A stretch of 64,000 nt of DNA from an uncultured Verrucomicrobia subdivision 3 bacterium (GCA_903895255.1 CAITTG010000009.1:1-64000); one strand, 5' to 3'; positions 26,614 to 34,638 are shown, counted from the first letter of the stretch. Numbers and translations: made by a program. The notes: a model not told the origin generated them from the letters alone.

Positions 26614-27644
26614 GGGGAATTCGCAAACGCTTGCGATTGGTAGAAAAATAATATTTGGGGACCGTCATTGGTGTGGTAGTACGTTCCCGGGACCATTGTG
26701 CGCTGGGTTTGCGGCAGCGGACCATCCGATCCCAGCTTGCCATTGGGCCGCACCGGCCAGGCGAAGGTCAGGCGCAGTTCGTGCAAATTCGCAGCAAGTT
26801 GCCGGCTGAACGCAGTCTGCGACAGGGGCAGCGCCAGCAGATTGGTGTCGGTCGCCAGCGGCGCATTGACCACCAGCAACCGATAGGCAAAGGAATCCCC
26901 GATCATGATGGTATTGTTCTGCGGCGGCTTCTCCACCGCCGGCCCGCTCAAGGCGCGCACATAAGCAAACACATGGTTGCTGAAACCGCCGCTGAAGAGA
27001 TTGTTGGCCGGGGTTTTGCCGTCCAGCATCAGGTATTCCGGCGTGCTCAAGATCCCGATGATCCGGGCGTTGTTCGTCAATCCAAACAGCTCGGGAGTCC
27101 CAAAAATTGAGGAGCCGTCATAATTATACCAGTTCACCCCCTGGTTCTGCACCACCGTGGGCGAGGAGTATTGGGTCCAGTAATTGGTGATGGTGTAAAC
27201 GTAGTTGGTCAGGTCCGAGCCGGACTTCACCCCGTTGCGAATCGACTCCATCCAGACCGTGGCGTCCTGATTAATAACCGTTTCCTCGCGGTTATCCCGC
27301 TGCACATTCATGCCCAGCGGCAGCACCCCAATAATCGCGACCAGCGCCAGCCCGATGATCGCCAGGCAAATGGCAATCTCCACCATCGTAAACCCCGCCT
27401 GCGCGCCCGTGGCGGAAAATTGATTTGCCACAGTTCTTTCGCTGGGGCTGTAAGCCCAAAATAATATAGCCCGGGCTGAAGGCCCGGGTACGCTGCATCC
27501 CATATTCCTGCCGCCCTGTAAGGGCGGGACACCTTCCTGATGCGAAATATGCCCCAAAGCGTGGACTTCCGCCCGGCTCCCGCCCCGCGCCCCGCGCCCC
27601 GCGCCCCACGCCTCACCCCAACTATGTTTGCAGCAAATCTTCAT
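26610..27644 (-). CDS. Verru_Chthon cassette protein B (GspI-like minor pseudopilin)
   Basis: The processing site and helix AG-FTMVEIAICLAIIGLALVAI with Glu5, followed by the block GVLPLGMNVQRDN, match GspI/PilV-type pseudopilins and the pattern known for Verru_Chthon cassette protein B. The frame is 344 residues from an ATG at 27644, ten bases after the protein D stop. That start forces an 84-residue leader that spans a heptamer array and three hairpins. Possible later starts are the ATG at 27503 (AGGAAT just upstream) and the GTG at 27431, which would give a normal 13-residue leader. It overlaps the protein C frame by four bases. Confidence 0.8.
   Translation of the reverse strand: MKICCKHSWGEAWGAGRGARGGSRAEVHALGHISHQEGVPPLQGGRNMGCSVPGPSARAILFWAYSPSERTVANQFSATGAQAGFTMVEIAICLAIIGLALVAIIGVLPLGMNVQRDNREETVINQDATVWMESIRNGVKSGSDLTNYVYTITNYWTQYSSPTVVQNQGVNWYNYDGSSIFGTPELFGLTNNARIIGILSTPEYLMLDGKTPANNLFSGGFSNHVFAYVRALSGPAVEKPPQNNTIMIGDSFAYRLLVVNAPLATDTNLLALPLSQTAFSRQLAANLHELRLTFAWPVRPNGKLGSDGPLPQTQRTMVPGTYYHTNDGPQILFFYQSQAFANSP
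27445..27527. repeat. Three consecutive hairpins
   Basis: GGGCT-GTA-AGCCC (27445-27457), CCCGGGC-TGAAG-GCCCGGG (27470-27488) and CCGCCCT-GTA-AGGGCGG (27511-27527). All are perfect, with GNA-type triloops or a near variant, inside the upstream part of the protein B frame. Confidence 0.75.
27581..27615. repeat. GC-rich period-7 tandem repeat
   Basis: Three CGCCCCG, one CGCCCCA and one CGCCTCA, beginning 40 bp beyond the protein D stop codon. Confidence 0.65.
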
Positions 27645-27654
27645 GCTTCATTCT

Positions 27655-28554
27655 TCATTTAATCTGCTGGTGCTCCTGCCGGGCGCGCCCGGTAAGCCAG
27701 TCAATGTGAATCAGGCTGTAACTCGGCCCCGTGCTGTTGTTCGGCGGAATCTCGGTGACGGACGGATCCAGGCCCACCTGATAGGCCTTGGTGTTCGGAT
27801 CCGTCGCCGGGAACACCGAGCCCTCGGCCAGCGGGATGAATTCATCCTGCATGGAGGGATTCGGCGAGGTCGCCTCGGTGGTCAACTGCCCGAGGTAATT
27901 GAAAGCGATGTAGGGCAGATTGATGGCCCCCGGCGCGTTCGCATCCGGAAAGGGGATGTAATTCGCCGACGTCCGGTTGAAACCCGGCACACTCCATAAA
28001 ACCTGGCCGGTGCCGATATCAATGATATTGGTCACGCTGGTGCGCGGGAAAAATTTCCATTGCGGGATAAAATTGCCCTGCGGGAGGCTCTGCCAGTTGC
28101 CAATGTAATTGGTCGTGCCCTGCCCCGGCTGGTCGCCCACCGAGCGGAGCGTCACAAAGGCGTACCCGGAGAGTTGCTTGTCGCACAGGTTGGTGAAACC
28201 CGGAGTGGCGGGATACGCCGTAAAGGGCCAGTAAACCCCGTTCCAAAAATTCGTGGGCACAAAAATCATGTACACCGTGGTGCGCTCGGTCATCGCGAGC
28301 TGCCGCGCCCGGCCGACATCATCCAGCAACTGCCGCGCCGCGCTCAGGCGCACATTGGACTTGCCCAGGTTCTTCACCGCCGGCACCGCCAGCCCGGCGA
28401 TCAACCCCAGAATGGAGATCACCACCAGCAACTCGATCAGCGTAAACCCCCGCCGCCCCGTGGCGGCGAACTGGCGTTCGCCGCATTTATAAAAAGCAAT
28501 TCCCTGCCGCAAGGACCGTCCCAAAACCCCGCATGTTTGACGCGCGATGTTCAC
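27655..28554 (-). CDS. Verru_Chthon cassette protein D (GspH-like minor pseudopilin)
   Basis: A 299-residue protein starting with GTG six bases after the previous stop codon. A 33-residue leader ends RRG, then FTLIELLVVISILGLIAGLAV with Glu5. The region after the helix (SAARQLLDDVGRARQLAMTE) is the layout of GspH-type pseudopilins and what is known as Verru_Chthon cassette protein D. The globular part is Tyr/Asn/Pro-rich and ends with a short basic and Gln-rich tail. Part of the leader (FYKCGERQFAATG) is encoded by the dispersed palindrome shared with protein C. I expect assembly into a pseudopilus tip with B, C and A. Confidence 0.82.
   Translation of the reverse strand: MNIARQTCGVLGRSLRQGIAFYKCGERQFAATGRRGFTLIELLVVISILGLIAGLAVPAVKNLGKSNVRLSAARQLLDDVGRARQLAMTERTTVYMIFVPTNFWNGVYWPFTAYPATPGFTNLCDKQLSGYAFVTLRSVGDQPGQGTTNYIGNWQSLPQGNFIPQWKFFPRTSVTNIIDIGTGQVLWSVPGFNRTSANYIPFPDANAPGAINLPYIAFNYLGQLTTEATSPNPSMQDEFIPLAEGSVFPATDPNTKAYQVGLDPSVTEIPPNNSTGPSYSLIHIDWLTGRARQEHQQIK
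28458..28497. repeat. Dispersed 40-bp palindromic repeat, second copy
   Basis: Same palindrome (28463-28484) and flank as 26319-26358, with about four differences, again immediately upstream of a prepilin cleavage site and in the same reading frame. Confidence 0.85.
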
Positions 28555-28559
28555 AAGCG

Positions 28560-29396
28560 TTACTGCCAGCTCAGCACATTATCCTTGTTCACCCCGGATT
28601 TCGCCCCCACGCCGGTATTCACCTGTTGGTCCGGTCCGGCGGACCAAACCATGACCTTGCCGTGGAATTGGAAATGGTCGCCGTTTCCGCCCGCATCCAC
28701 GTTGTTAAACAACCCGTTATATCCCTGCTGGCCGGAACTCTGCGACACCGCCATGCGGCCATAAACGAAATCATTGGCCTGCTCGTCATAATTCAAATCC
28801 ATCGTGATGATGTAGGGATTGCCCCACGGATCGCGATACACCAAATCCGGCCCGACGCCGCCCAGCGACGGGTCGCTGTTGAGGGTCGCATTCAGGAATT
28901 TGGTCTGCTGCGGATTTTTAATGTGATTCGTATTCGCCGTGAATTGGGACGGGTTGCTGGGAAAATTCGTAATGTCCATCAGAATGGCCACGACCTCGGC
29001 GTTATTTAACACGTTGCCATTGGCGGTGACGGTGCCGATGGTGGTGGAGGCGCCACCGGAGGAGGTGATCGTGCCGCCGTAGGTGAAGTCACCCTGCTGG
29101 TTCACAATGGGGGCGTTTTGGGCCAGGGCGGAAACCGGGAACCGGCCATAGGCCGAATCATAAGCCTCCACCGCCTGCACAATGGCGCTCATTTCCACCT
29201 GGGCCTTGCGCTTCTGCGCCGCGCGTTTCGCCGCCGAGAGCGCGGGCAAAATCATGGCCGCCAGGATGGCAATAATGGCGATCACCGTGAGCAACTCCAC
29301 CAGCGTAAACCCGCCCCGCGCCCGGCGGGATGAGAAGTGGTTCGACCACGGCAAACGCCCGGCCGGCAGCGAACTCGAAGAATTATAAGCATTCAT
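28560..29396 (-). CDS. GspG-like major pseudopilin (second copy)
   Basis: A 278-residue protein from the ATG at 29396. A 27-residue leader ends ARGG, then FTLVELLTVIAIIAILAAMIL with Glu5, the classic type IV pilin-like signal. A long helix (AAKRAAQKRKAQVEMSAIVQ) and the segment YRDPWGNPYIITMD follow; the PWGNPY-type loop is typical of GspG. The open frame extends upstream to 29756 and would overlap the previous gene, but that part has no pilin character. It lies 273 bp after the first GspG-like gene, a gap with heptamer arrays, and six bases before protein D. Confidence 0.85.
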   Translation of the reverse strand: MNAYNSSSSLPAGRLPWSNHFSSRRARGGFTLVELLTVIAIIAILAAMILPALSAAKRAAQKRKAQVEMSAIVQAVEAYDSAYGRFPVSALAQNAPIVNQQGDFTYGGTITSSGGASTTIGTVTANGNVLNNAEVVAILMDITNFPSNPSQFTANTNHIKNPQQTKFLNATLNSDPSLGGVGPDLVYRDPWGNPYIITMDLNYDEQANDFVYGRMAVSQSSGQQGYNGLFNNVDAGGNGDHFQFHGKVMVWSAGPDQQVNTGVGAKSGVNKDNVLSWQ

Positions 29397-29426
29397 AGAA
29401 CGACAATCGACTTTGGCCTTTCCGAC

Positions 29427-29506
29427 GACTTTGGACCTGGGACTTTGGACCTGAGACACCCGCCCCCCCTCGACATGAGACATGAGACCTTGGACATTAG
29501 ACTTGT
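29427..29506. repeat. Two adjacent heptamer arrays (GACNNNN)
   Basis: 29427-29461 holds GACTTTG, GACCTGG, GACTTTG, GACCTGA, GACACCC; 29472-29506 holds GACATGA twice, GACCTTG, GACATTA, GACTTGT. The two five-unit blocks are separated by a C-run and fill much of the gap between the two GspG-like genes. Confidence 0.8.
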
Positions 29507-29668
29507 GCAACATGACCGGCACACTGCACGCGCAATCATGCCAGTCCACCGCCACGGTTCGCGCGCCACGGTGGCAGAGGCCGACGCCCGCCGCGGGCTT
29601 TGGGCGATCGATCACCATCGGCAGCTTTCCGCACAGAGTGTGATTAAAAATGCGGCACATGGGGTTCC

Positions 29669-30490
29669 TTATTGGAAGTTGGGGTTGTTGATCTGCACTT
29701 GTTTGCTCCAGTTGGAAATCAGGTTGGTCTTGCCCCCAATCCGCAACTGAATCCACAAATCGTACGAACCCGGATTATTGGTCGGGTTCACCGAATTATA
29801 GCGCCAGGGATTCAGATTCTGCGCGCCCAAAGGCTGATAGGCCACGTCCGGTCCGCCCACCGAGGAAACCAGAATTGCCACGCCTGGGTTGCCCGAGCCC
29901 ACGGGATTGGTTACGGTGCCGATTTGATTCGCCCGCAAACCGGGCAGGAAGACCTTGCCGGCCACATAATCCTCGCCGCCGCCCTTGGAACAATTCAGAA
30001 ACCCGCTCACCCCAAAACTCCCGTTGAGGCCGGCGATTTTGGCCGCCTGGGCCGAATTCTGGCCATCCAGCGTGTAAAACGTGCCATTATTATTCGTCAC
30101 CCCTTCCAGTTCGAAATACAGGGGATTCACCAGGGCATTATTCGGATTGCTCGGAGGGTAAACGCCATAAGCCGCCTTGTACCGTTCCAGCGCCGCTTGA
30201 ATCTGCGCCATCTCCGCCTTGGCGGTGTTGACGTACTTGTTTTTAAAGACCGCGCTGAGCGAGCTGAGAATGAACGCCGACAACACCCCGATGATGCTGA
30301 TGACGATGAGCAATTCCACCAGCGTGAAAGCCCGGCGCCCGCTTCCGGCAAGGCCCGCCTGATTCCGCTCGCTGGCTGCGATCATCGCGAAGCGTCCTGG
30401 AGTGCGGCGGTCCTCCGCCGCTTTTCGCCGGCCACCACCCGCGCCAGCCATGTTGCTCAAATCTTTGGATTTCAAGGTCGTCAATTTCAT
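29669..30490 (-). CDS. GspG-like major pseudopilin (first copy)
   Basis: A 273-residue protein with pilin helix FTLVELLIVISIIGVLSAFIL (Glu5 present) after a long basic leader of about 53 residues ending GRRA; Ala instead of Gly precedes the cut site. The helix continues into AKAEMAQIQAALERYKAAYGVYPP, the typical GspG pattern, and QNLNPWRYNS resembles the PWG loop. The ATG overlaps the antitoxin stop as ATGA, which supports the early start and couples the two genes. The leader includes a stretch encoded by a GCGGCGG hairpin (30404-30421) related to the palindromes at the window start. A later start would shorten the leader. Confidence 0.83.
   Translation of the reverse strand: MKLTTLKSKDLSNMAGAGGGRRKAAEDRRTPGRFAMIAASERNQAGLAGSGRRAFTLVELLIVISIIGVLSAFILSSLSAVFKNKYVNTAKAEMAQIQAALERYKAAYGVYPPSNPNNALVNPLYFELEGVTNNNGTFYTLDGQNSAQAAKIAGLNGSFGVSGFLNCSKGGGEDYVAGKVFLPGLRANQIGTVTNPVGSGNPGVAILVSSVGGPDVAYQPLGAQNLNPWRYNSVNPTNNPGSYDLWIQLRIGGKTNLISNWSKQVQINNPNFQ
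30404..30421. repeat. Hairpin GCGGCGG-TCCT-CCGCCGC
   Basis: A perfect 7-bp stem within a pseudopilin leader. On the minus strand it is followed by ACTCCAGGACGC, comparable with the CACTCC tail after the first palindrome at 71-93 and with CACTCCAGGACGC at 185-197. Confidence 0.65.
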
Positions 30491-30762
30491 TTGTCCCTCA
30501 ATTCCTGTTCCATTCGTTCACTAAGCCACTGTTTGATCATGCTCTGATAATTCAAATACCGCGACCGGGCCAGCCGCTTGATCCGCGCCAGCATCCGCGG
30601 ATCGATCCGGAGCGTGATCGTCACCGATTCCGCGCCCTCACTGCTGCCCGTCGTGGCGGCCGACATCAGCCGCAGGTCCGGGCGGTTTTCCGCCCAGAAC
30701 AGCGCCTCCGCCACCTCGCTGTCGAACAGCGGCACATCTTCCCAATTGCCAAAAGTTTGCAC
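30487..30762 (-). CDS. Ribbon-helix-helix (CopG/BrnA-like) antitoxin
   Basis: A 91-residue protein from a GTG start. The N-terminal half (about 1-45) is acidic and contains ALFWAENRPDLR, as in antitoxins that wrap their toxin. The C-terminal half has the ribbon-helix-helix pattern: strand SVTITLRIDP, helix RMLARIKRLARSR, turn, helix YQSMIKQWLSERMEQEL. RHH antitoxins usually bind and repress their own promoter. The upstream neighbour is a BrnT-like toxin and the toxin-first order is typical for BrnT/BrnA. Its stop overlaps the pseudopilin start by four bases, which is unexpected for a toxin-antitoxin cassette. Confidence 0.82.
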   Translation of the reverse strand: MQTFGNWEDVPLFDSEVAEALFWAENRPDLRLMSAATTGSSEGAESVTITLRIDPRMLARIKRLARSRYLNYQSMIKQWLSERMEQELRDK

Positions 30763-30815
30763 AGCCCGTTTTCAAGTTTCCCATTCCCGCTTTTCCCCGC
30801 CCCGTCTCTTCCTTC

Positions 30816-30843
30816 CGCCCCACGCCCCGCGCCCCACGCCCCG
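30816..30843. repeat. GC-rich period-7 tandem repeat
   Basis: CGCCCCA, CGCCCCG, CGCCCCA, CGCCCCG then AGCC, starting eight bases beyond the toxin stop codon, between toxin and antitoxin. Confidence 0.6.
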
Positions 30844-30850
30844 AGCCTGT

Positions 30851-31138
30851 TTACTGCGCCAGCGTCTGGTCCACTTTGCGCTGATAAAAAAACCGCTCTT
30901 CCGGTTCAAACGCCCGCGCATGCAGCACCCGGATCAACCGGCCGTTCGTCCGGTACACACTAAAAATGCCCGTCCCGCCCGCCGTCATGCCCAGGTTAAA
31001 AAACCGGGCCTGCACCGTGAAGCGCTGGGAATCCGGCAGCAGCCGGATCGCGAACGCATCCTCGAACGATTCTTCAATTTCCCGCTGCGTCAAAGAGCCA
31101 TCCAATTCGAAGGGCGGATTATTCCAATCAAACTCCAT
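30851..31138 (-). CDS. BrnT-like toxin (predicted ribonuclease)
   Basis: A 95-residue protein. It opens with MEFDWN, has SFEDAF about 25 residues on, then strands RFFNLGMTAGGTGIFSVYR and the closing block LIRVLHARAFEPEERFFYQ. This order (E/D-W-N start, fEEA helix, central sheet, RI-S/H-AR..ER-Y end) is that of BrnT, a RelE-fold type II toxin that cleaves RNA. The next gene downstream encodes an RHH antitoxin. The gap between them (88 bp) is larger than usual and contains a heptamer array. A candidate operator lies just upstream at 31153-31195. Confidence 0.75.
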   Translation of the reverse strand: MEFDWNNPPFELDGSLTQREIEESFEDAFAIRLLPDSQRFTVQARFFNLGMTAGGTGIFSVYRTNGRLIRVLHARAFEPEERFFYQRKVDQTLAQ

Positions 31139-31152
31139 ATCAGTGGTTCAAT

Positions 31153-31195
31153 TGTAAATAGAACGCCCATGCAATGTGTTTACTTTGTATTTACA
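31153..31195 (-). promoter_or_regulatory. Candidate toxin-antitoxin operator
   Basis: Inverted arms TGTAAATA (31153-31160) and TATTTACA (31188-31195) lie 15-57 bp upstream of the toxin start, with a further TGTTTAC between them. RHH antitoxins bind such repeats at their own promoters. The match is by pattern only. Confidence 0.4.
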
Positions 31196-31516
31196 CAATC
31201 AATGAGCCTTTGTCAACATTTTCTCCCAATATGATGAAATTATCGGGCTATTGCGACAAAAAAGTGACAAATCGCAGAAATCGGCAACTTTCGCCCCCCC
31301 TCTCCCAGACGCAAACCACCCCGCGGATCTATTTTTCCGAAAATTTCCCTTTGACACTCATTCGTTATAGGCTATTCTTAAGAGTAGTATTTGCCATCAG
31401 GCAAGTGCGCCGAAGTCCCACTTGGGGGGGATCCAGCGGAGGAAGTTCTTTGAAATACCCCGGGGCCGGGAGTGCGCCCGCCTAATCAGGCCGGCAAACC
31501 CATCCCCATCAAGTAG

Positions 31517-31586
31517 TTAACCAATTAACCAATTAACCAAATAACCGATTAACCCAATCTTCAAGATTCGCGAAGTTTTTTCCGGC
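31517..31586. repeat. Octamer array plus left copy of operon-flanking inverted repeat
   Basis: Five period-8 units (TTAACCAA three times, ATAACCGA, TTAACCCA; 31517-31556) followed by the AATCTTCAAGATT palindrome, TTCGCGAAG and a T-run. The same two blocks recur in inverted orientation at 37661-37741 on the other side of the four-gene operon. The sequence lies 20 bp beyond the gspF stop and may also affect termination. Confidence 0.7.
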
Positions 31587-31605
31587 CCCCGCCCGCCCGC
31601 CGGCC

Positions 31606-32916
31606 TTATTTATCCGCCTTGCCGCCGGAATCGTCACCGCTCAGATTGTTAATCATGGCAATCAGGGGCAGGAACATCGCGATCACGATGCTGCCGACAA
31701 TGACGGCCAGAAACACAATCATGATGGGTTCCAGCAGCGAGGTCATGGCCGCCACGGAGTTGTCCACCTGCTCGTCATAATCATCCGCGATCCGCATCAG
31801 CATCTCCGGCATGGCGCCGGTTTGCTCGCCGACGTCCACCATGCTGCATACCATGGGCGGGAACACCCCCGAGCTTTCCAACGGTGCGGTGATGGTTTCC
31901 CCCTCCTTCACACTCTCATGAATTTTGTTGACCGCGTTGGCAATGACCATGTTGCCCGAAGTTTCCTTCACAATGGTCAGGGCCTGCAAAATCGGCACAC
32001 CGGAACTCACCAGGGTGCCCAAGGTGCGCGTAAAGCGCGAAATGGCCACCTTCGAAATCACCGGGCCGACGGCGGGCAGTTTCAACTGGGTTCGATCCCA
32101 CACCAGCCGCCCAAACTTGGTTTTGATGAATAGCAAAAAGGCCACCACAATCACCACCAGAATACCCATGGTCATCAGGATGTTGTTCACGATCATATCG
32201 CTCATGGCCATGACGAAGAGGGTGAAACCGGGCATTTGCACACCCATCCCCGCGAAGACTTCCTTGAATTTCGGAATGACGAACACCATCAGGAGGATCA
32301 AAATACCAATGGCGACAAACATCACCGCGATGGGATAAAACAGCGCCGCCTTGACCTTGCCCTTGATTTTTTGGGCTTTTTCCGAAAATTCCGCCAACCG
32401 CTTGAGCACGACTTCCAGCACGCCGCCCAGTTCGCCGGCCTTCACCATGTTCACGAACAAACGGTTGAAGACTTTGGGATGCTGGGCCAAGCCTTCGGAA
32501 AACGTGCTGCCGCCTTCGATGGAAACGGCGAGTTTGCCCAGAATCTCTTTGAGCGCAGGGCTTTTTTCCTGCTTTTCGAGCACCCGCAGGCCGCGCAGTA
32601 GGGGCAACCCAGCGTCCACCAGGGTGGCGAGCTGACGGGTGAACGTGGTGAGCACCTTGGGCTTCACCCCGCTGCCCATGCCCGGAATCTTGATGTTAAT
32701 GTTAACACCCTTTTTGGCGCCCTTGCCCGTGGCTTTGGCCGCCGGGGCATTTTTGCCCTTGCCCTTGGCGGGTTCCTTGGCCGCCTCGACAATCTTAACG
32801 GGGAACAAACCCATGTCCTTGACGCGGCCGATGGCATCGTTCTGGCTGGCGACTTCGAAAGTGCCCTTTGTCTCATTGCCGCGCTGGTCGAGCGCCACGT
32901 AATTGAATATTGGCAT
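31606..32916 (-). CDS. PilC/GspF-type inner-membrane platform protein
   Basis: A 436-residue protein with the N-terminal beta strand block MPIFNYVALDQRGNETKG typical of PilC/GspF, a Lys/Ala-rich linker (about 45-75), then two repeated cytoplasmic helical domains (about 85-210 and 290-410). Each repeat has its G-x-P-L/I-L-x-x-L motif (GLPLLRGLRVL, GVPILQALTIV). Three membrane segments are visible near 212-235, 255-280 and 395-420. Such proteins sit at the base of type IV pili and type II secretion systems and couple the ATPase to pilin addition. It is the last gene of a tight operon, 12 bp after gspE. Confidence 0.93.
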   Translation of the reverse strand: MPIFNYVALDQRGNETKGTFEVASQNDAIGRVKDMGLFPVKIVEAAKEPAKGKGKNAPAAKATGKGAKKGVNINIKIPGMGSGVKPKVLTTFTRQLATLVDAGLPLLRGLRVLEKQEKSPALKEILGKLAVSIEGGSTFSEGLAQHPKVFNRLFVNMVKAGELGGVLEVVLKRLAEFSEKAQKIKGKVKAALFYPIAVMFVAIGILILLMVFVIPKFKEVFAGMGVQMPGFTLFVMAMSDMIVNNILMTMGILVVIVVAFLLFIKTKFGRLVWDRTQLKLPAVGPVISKVAISRFTRTLGTLVSSGVPILQALTIVKETSGNMVIANAVNKIHESVKEGETITAPLESSGVFPPMVCSMVDVGEQTGAMPEMLMRIADDYDEQVDNSVAAMTSLLEPIMIVFLAVIVGSIVIAMFLPLIAMINNLSGDDSGGKADK

Positions 32917-32928
32917 GGCAGTAGGGGT

Positions 32929-34638
32929 TTAAGTGTACTTGACGACTTCTTCTATGGTTGTATCACCGTCGAAGATACCACGCAAGCCATCTTCGCGCAA
33001 TGAGATCATGCCCAGCTCGATGGCCTTCTGGCGAACCACCACCGTGGGGGCGCGCTCATTGATCAACGCCCGGATCTGGTCGGTGACCACCAGCAGTTCA
33101 AAGATGCCTTTCCGGCCCTTGTAACCGCTGTCATGGCAAATCTGGCACCCGCGGCCGTAGTGGAACACCTTGTCGCCCAGATCGTGCGGGGACAAATTCA
33201 GGAGGGAGAGCTGGTTCTCGGTGGGTTCGAAGGGCGTGCGGCAGTTTTTGCAGACGGTCCGCACCAACCGCTGGGCCAGCACGGCCATCAGGGTCGAGGA
33301 AATCAAGAACGGCTCCACGCCCATGTCCACCAGACGGGTGACCGCCCCGGCGGAGTCATTGGTGTGAAGCGTGCTCAACACCAAGTGACCGGTGAGGGAG
33401 GCTTGAATGGAAATCTGCGCGGTGGTCAAATCGCGCATTTCCCCCACCATGATAATATCGGGGTCCTGACGCAAGAAGGACTTCAGCGCCTTGCCGAAAG
33501 TCATGCCGGCGGCTTCGTTCACCGCCACCTGCATGATGCCTTCGATATCAAACTCGACGGGATCCTCGGCCGTCAGGAGCTTTGAATCGATGGTGTTCAC
33601 CCGGCGCAGACAGGAATAGAGGGTGGTGGTCTTGCCGCAACCGGTGGGGCCGGTCACCACGAAAATGCCGTTGGGCCGGAGAATCACCTCGCCGACAAAT
33701 TCATAAATCTGCTTGGGCAGGCCCAGGGACTCGATTTCCAAGTTCACCGATGAGCGGTCCAGCACGCGCAGCACGACTGACTCGCCGAAGGCGGTCGGCA
33801 GGGTGGACATACGCAGATCGATTTGCCGCCCGCTGATAAACACCGTGATGCGTCCGTCCTGGGGCATGCGCCGCTCGGAAATGTTCAGACCGGCCATGAC
33901 CTTCAAACGCGAAATCACCGGCAGGGCCAGGTGCTTCGGCGGCGGGGCCATTTCATACAGGGCGCCGTCCACCCGGTAACGAATGCGGAACTCCGTTTCA
34001 AACGGCTCAAAGTGAATATCGCTCGCGCGGTCCTGCACGGCCTGCTGGAGGATGACGTTCACAAATTTGACGATGGGAACCTCGTTCGCCATCTCGGTCA
34101 TCTGCTTGTCATTGGCCCCCTCGCCGGCGGCGGAGACTTCCCGGGCGATTTCCGTGTCGGAGCCCAGCTCCTTCAGAATTTCATTAAAGCTCTCGGCCTC
34201 GCTCTGGCCATAGAGGCGTTCCACCAGCTTGTCAATCTCCACAGGGTCGGCCACGCAGATTTGCACATCGCACTTGGCCGAGTAGGCGATTTCATCGGCG
34301 CGGGCCGGGTCCAGTGGTTCCGCGAGGGCCACGTGCAACACCCCGTCGCGAATGGCCACGGGCACACAACGGTACATCCGGGCCACGTTGCTTGTGATTT
34401 TGGAAGCGACTTCCGGGGTGATCTCCGTATCCCGCAGCGAGATCACCTCGGCCCCCACCGCACTGGCCATGACGTGCAGGATGTCATCAATTTTCATGAT
34501 GCCAAAGTCCTGCAACAATTGGATCACGGGCGTGTTGCTCCGCTCAAGTTCGCTGACGACTTCCTCGTACTGCAAATCGTCAATCAGTCCGTGACTTTTG
34601 ATCAGGGACAATAATGGGTTGGAGATTTCTTCGGCCAT
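32929..34638 (-). CDS. PilB/GspE-type assembly ATPase (second copy)
   Basis: A 569-residue hexameric ATPase. Residues 1-145 are the GspE N-terminal domain, followed by a linker and the catalytic core with Walker A ([12 protein letters not shown]), Asp box, Walker B ([10 protein letters not shown]) and His box ([16 protein letters not shown]). A tetra-cysteine zinc motif (CKNC and CQIC) is intact. It is similar in length and architecture to the ATPase at 35754-37451, and the pair brackets pilT. It lies 9 bp after pilT and 12 bp before gspF. It powers pilin or pseudopilin polymerisation; whether it serves a pilus, secretion, or both cannot be told. Confidence 0.93.
   Translation of the reverse strand: MAEEISNPLLSLIKSHGLIDDLQYEEVVSELERSNTPVIQLLQDFGIMKIDDILHVMASAVGAEVISLRDTEITPEVASKITSNVARMYRCVPVAIRDGVLHVALAEPLDPARADEIAYSAKCDVQICVADPVEIDKLVERLYGQSEAESFNEILKELGSDTEIAREVSAAGEGANDKQMTEMANEVPIVKFVNVILQQAVQDRASDIHFEPFETEFRIRYRVDGALYEMAPPPKHLALPVISRLKVMAGLNISERRMPQDGRITVFISGRQIDLRMSTLPTAFGESVVLRVLDRSSVNLEIESLGLPKQIYEFVGEVILRPNGIFVVTGPTGCGKTTTLYSCLRRVNTIDSKLLTAEDPVEFDIEGIMQVAVNEAAGMTFGKALKSFLRQDPDIIMVGEMRDLTTAQISIQASLTGHLVLSTLHTNDSAGAVTRLVDMGVEPFLISSTLMAVLAQRLVRTVCKNCRTPFEPTENQLSLLNLSPHDLGDKVFHYGRGCQICHDSGYKGRKGIFELLVVTDQIRALINERAPTVVVRQKAIELGMISLREDGLRGIFDGDTTIEEVVKYT

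Larger units (their letters stand above)
31139..31605. other. 467-bp gene-free, partly AT-rich interval
   Basis: This separates the pilC/gspF operon from the toxin gene. 31139-31330 is clearly more AT-rich than its surroundings and should hold the toxin-antitoxin promoter. From 31517 come an octamer array and a copy of the flanking inverted repeat. I see no credible ORF. Confidence 0.6.

Noticed and set aside
29397..29756. N-terminal extension of the second GspG-like frame
   Set aside because: It would overlap the previous pseudopilin gene and is encoded by heptamer repeats; the ATG at 29396 gives a normal prepilin leader.
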